From contig NC_052351.1 in assembly GCF_009727055.1 (NCBI RefSeq), positions 8,683,245 through 8,747,244 on the forward strand: 64,000 nucleotides of DNA, written 5' to 3'. The number at the start of each line of letters is the position of its first letter. The first letter of the stretch is position 1. A model generated the notes under the pieces. It was not told where the DNA came from and did no database searches. It saw only the letters and a list, made by a program, of their open reading frames with translations. This document shows, in pieces, positions 61,385 through 64,000 of this stretch. The position numbers were made by a program, and so were the translations under genes. This DNA comes from Benincasa hispida. Lineage: Eukaryota; Streptophyta; Magnoliopsida; Cucurbitales; Cucurbitaceae.

Positions 61385-61692
61385 TACTGTTCTTCATGGA
61401 AGAAGACGATCAAGTGTTGGTCGTGTCGTGTGGACGATGAGCTAGACGATCACTGAGTATCGGATGCTCGGCTATCGTTTAACGCACACGTGCACTAGAC
61501 GATCGTATAGCTCAGCAAGCCTCATCGCTTAGTCACTGATTGTACGATAACGGAGTAATTACATGGTAAATCGTTTACCTTTCGCGTGCTAAGAGATCAT
61601 CTAGACGATCAGGCTTCGTGGCCTCATTGTTGTCTACGTGATTGTTTAGCTTTTGCGCTATCGTCTAGTGTGCGCTACACAATCGTTTACCT
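61385..61692. repeat. Second CGATC word array, in the leader of element C
   Basis: GACGATC, ATCGTTTA, GCGCTATCGTCTAG and ACAATCGTTTACCT variants recur about 270-580 nt after the primer site. The same position in elements B and A is also occupied by a word array. Confidence 0.85.
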
Positions 61693-61709
61693 AGGGGCGT
61701 CGATGTGTT

Positions 61710-63380
61710 ATTTTATGATGTAGAATGTGGATGAAATGCGATGGTGAAAATGCATTGAGCACTCAAATTTCCTCAGCGGAATCCAAGTGTAAACCACACT
61801 AAGTTCCCTGGTAAGTCCAGGGTCGAACTCAGAGACTTGTGAAAATAGGTTGCGGTGGTAATTTTTAGAAAACTTTGCGGTAACAAATAAATCAAAAGTT
61901 GTTGAGGTTGTTTGTTGACTGTGATGATGAAAAATAAATAAATGCGACAGATTTGAGAAAAGTCAGTTGTGTGATAGATGCACTGAGTATGCAGATGAAC
62001 GGGTTGAGAAGGTCTTTAGCTAGCTTCACTTGGGAATGCGTCAGACTATGCGATCATGCTACAACCATGCACAACAAGTCGTTTTCTAATGAAAATGCGA
62101 TGCTCCTAAGTCTAGGACGTATGTGTTGAATGCAAAAGTGTCCATAGAGCTTATTCCTAAGTCTCTACTCTTGTCCTATGCGATGATGCAAGATGCACAA
62201 AGGCAAGGTGACCGCATACAATCATATCTTATCTCTAGGATGCATGCGATGCGTTAATAACAAATAATGCTTATTTCTAAGCTCCTATCTCTTGATTATG
62301 CATTCTAATCTGACTCTCCCGAGCCTAGATTCTGACTTGACTTTCCCAAGCCTAAATTCTGTCCTTAGACTACCCTCCTGAGTATCTCTAATGGATGAAT
62401 GAAGCATACATAATACAAGATAATCACATAGAATGAAGATTCCCAATTGTGCTAGCTAAATGCTTTTCAACCCATTCAACAGATTTAGCTATTCATGTGT
62501 AAATAACAGAGAGTGAACAGATAGAGAAGTAAATTCCATTTTGATAAATAAGTTCGAGTACAAAATAACAATGGAAAATGAAGGTATAGAGAGCCTGGTA
62601 GCAATTCCTTGTTGACCGAGGCTTTTACATTGTTAATCTCTATTTGGTTCAAAAGATATTCATGCTTCCGTAAGAGTCGACCCTCTCCCTATTCTTGAAG
62701 CTTCCGGTGGTCTCCCAAGCTTACCGGAACGATCTGTCGGCACAACCTCCTTCTCTCACGTTCGTCTTAAAATAAAAGAAAATTTAAGAACAAGGCTAAA
62801 CTATGAATAGACTTATGAACTCGTAAGATGGTGAACCCATTTTCTGAAGGATGCCTTCAGTATTTATAGGACTTCCAGGGTGAAAGGCGGCTTCTCTTTC
62901 ATGATTGCACAGATGAGACGACTTTAGTTCCCTGACTGATGCACTGAATATTTGTCACCGAAAAACTGAATGTACTTGTTATCGTTAGCGGTTGTCAACT
63001 TAATTCGGATTCGATTGTCATCAGCTTTCTGTCCTATCGTGATTAATTATTCCTTTCACCCAGATACGCCCACCAAGTTGCGTTGACCAGGTTACGGCAA
63101 TCCTTCTTGAGCAAATGTTGCGAGCACAATCACCGCAAAGCCTTGTGGTAATGCTGCACTCGACCAATGATTTCCTATGATCGTAATTTCTGCCTTGCGT
63201 CAACGCATTTTCTGCACAAAAATACAAAAATCAACTATTCCTATATGATGAACACATGCGACCGCAATATTATGAATTTGATGCTTTTTAGACGAAATCT
63301 AACATATTTTATCAACGCAAGCCAGTCATTGTTTAAGAATTTAGCACTATGATAACATGTATTTCTGTCTGTTATCAGGC
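61710..63380. mobile_element. Probable non-coding insertion in the leader of element C
   Basis: Sequence unlike the leaders of A and B separates the CGATC array from the homologous GGTTC-rich leader block at 63395. A possible duplication GGCGT occurs at its edges (61695-61699 and about 63378-63382). It contains GTAAGTCCAGGGTCGAACTC near 61811-61830, a phrase met in many plant retroelement-derived repeats. Open frames are short and without domains. Class not determined. Confidence 0.45.
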
Positions 63381-63940
63381 GTTTATTAAATGATGGGAGC
63401 TTCACCCGGTGGTTCAAGACCCGGTTCGCTTGTGAACCAGTTTGCTCAACAAAATTATGTAAATAGATTGTTTTCTCATTCCGGTTTTGTTTTGGTTCAT
63501 CCCGGTCCATTAATCCATGGTTTTATACATGTGATGTATGTTTTTTTTGTATGTCATATGGTATACACATATAGATAAATCCCACCTTAGGCTATGCATT
63601 GGTCATACATATTCTCTTTATTATAAGTGTTATGATTTAGTGAAGCATGATTTAATTTACGTAAGTGCTTGCTCATGCATCATATAATATAAAGGTTATA
63701 TTTATGTATGCATTATTTATTTAGCGTAATATTTATAAGCGTTATAAATACTTCGTTATGTGGCATATGTGTTTTAGTTGTTTATTTTATAAATGGTTAT
63801 AAAATGAAATTAGAAATAAAATAATTAGTAAGAGATTAATATGTAGCAAATCTATTTATAATAGACTTTTTGTCTAAGGCAGGTTCTGTCTAGATTGGGG
63901 TATTTAAGGTGACGGCAACGGAACACCCCTACTTGGGAAT

Positions 63941-64000
63941 TAGAGGTGTTCAAATAACCCAACAACTCGAACAACCCCGATTACCCAACCCAAAATGTAA
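63941..64000 (+). mobile_element. Start of a second hAT-type MITE, cut by the window end
   Basis: TAGAGGTGTTCAAATAACCC at 63941 followed by AACCCAACCC-type sequence is the same kind of terminus as at 55019. Confidence 0.6.

Larger units (their letters stand above)
59003..64000 (+). mobile_element. Copia-related element C: LTR, primer site and leader, cut by the window end
   Basis: The LTR starts TGTTCGAGTTTGTGCCC at 59003 and ends near 61100 (CCTTTA, probably from CCTTCA). It is about 2.1 kb and shares blocks with LTRs S and A, for example CTGGTAACACTACGGATGCG and CTGATCCTGATCATTCGTG. A TATA box GCATAAATAG lies at 60381-60390. The primer site TGGTATCAGAGCA is at 61103-61115. The leader follows, with a CGATCG array, an insertion (about 61710-63380) and blocks homologous to the leader of B (63395-63935). 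Gag and pol, if present, lie outside. Confidence 0.8.

Overview
The window is nuclear DNA of a flowering plant. It is AT-rich, has spliced genes with GT-AG introns, and most of its length is transposable element. Three host genes are present, all typical of eudicots. A cucurbit-like species is my guess from the general look of the retrotransposons, but the sequence alone does not prove it.

Host genes. (1) Positions 4500-5966, + strand: a four-exon gene for a 256-residue stem-specific TSJT1 / aluminium-induced protein with YGL and LRDR motifs. (2) 35337-37422, - strand: a three-exon clathrin light chain gene (313 residues) with a GA/CT microsatellite in its 5' leader. (3) 42419-52315, - strand: a 13-exon gene for an RNA polymerase II CTD phosphatase-like protein (CPL1/CPL2 family, 803 residues, FCP1-type DLDET motif and one double-stranded-RNA-binding domain, so CPL2-like). 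Exon lengths and phases were followed through every junction and stay in frame in all three.

Transposable elements. 100-1290 is a decayed endogenous pararetrovirus polymerase. 8079-28358 is a large Ty1/copia element (A, - strand) that hosts several later insertions. A solo LTR (S) sits in its reverse transcriptase with a target duplication. S is itself split by a gag-only copia-like element (B, 11361-18750) with two LTRs. Another LTR (D, 21836-23252) sits in A's gag with a perfect CTTCT duplication, and removing it restores the reading frame. 28658-34066 is a second, unrelated copia element (F, + strand) with both LTRs and many stops. 43634-46231 is a gypsy-type solo LTR inside the last large intron of the CPL gene. 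55019-55650 is a hAT-type MITE with an 8-bp duplication. 55930-58843 is an Athila/Tat-like gypsy remnant with a change of strand inside it. 58844-64000 holds two nested copia LTRs, the inner one (C) with a PBS and a long leader running off the window.

Most interesting pattern. The leaders of the related copia elements A, B and C have recognisably homologous stretches, but at about the same distance from the primer binding site each carries a dense array of a short self-complementary word. In B and C the word is built on CGATCG; in A it is built on GCATG. Element C carries a second CGATCG array inside its LTR. Comparable arrays of other words occur in LTR D (GTGGC/ACGTGGC) and in the gypsy solo LTR (ATGC.T-TTGGA). 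I know of no described function for these arrays.

The remaining DNA (about 1300-4340, 6160-8078, 34067-35330, 37570-42200 and 52400-55010) is AT-rich intergenic sequence in which I could support only microsatellites, small duplications and one strong G-quadruplex candidate.
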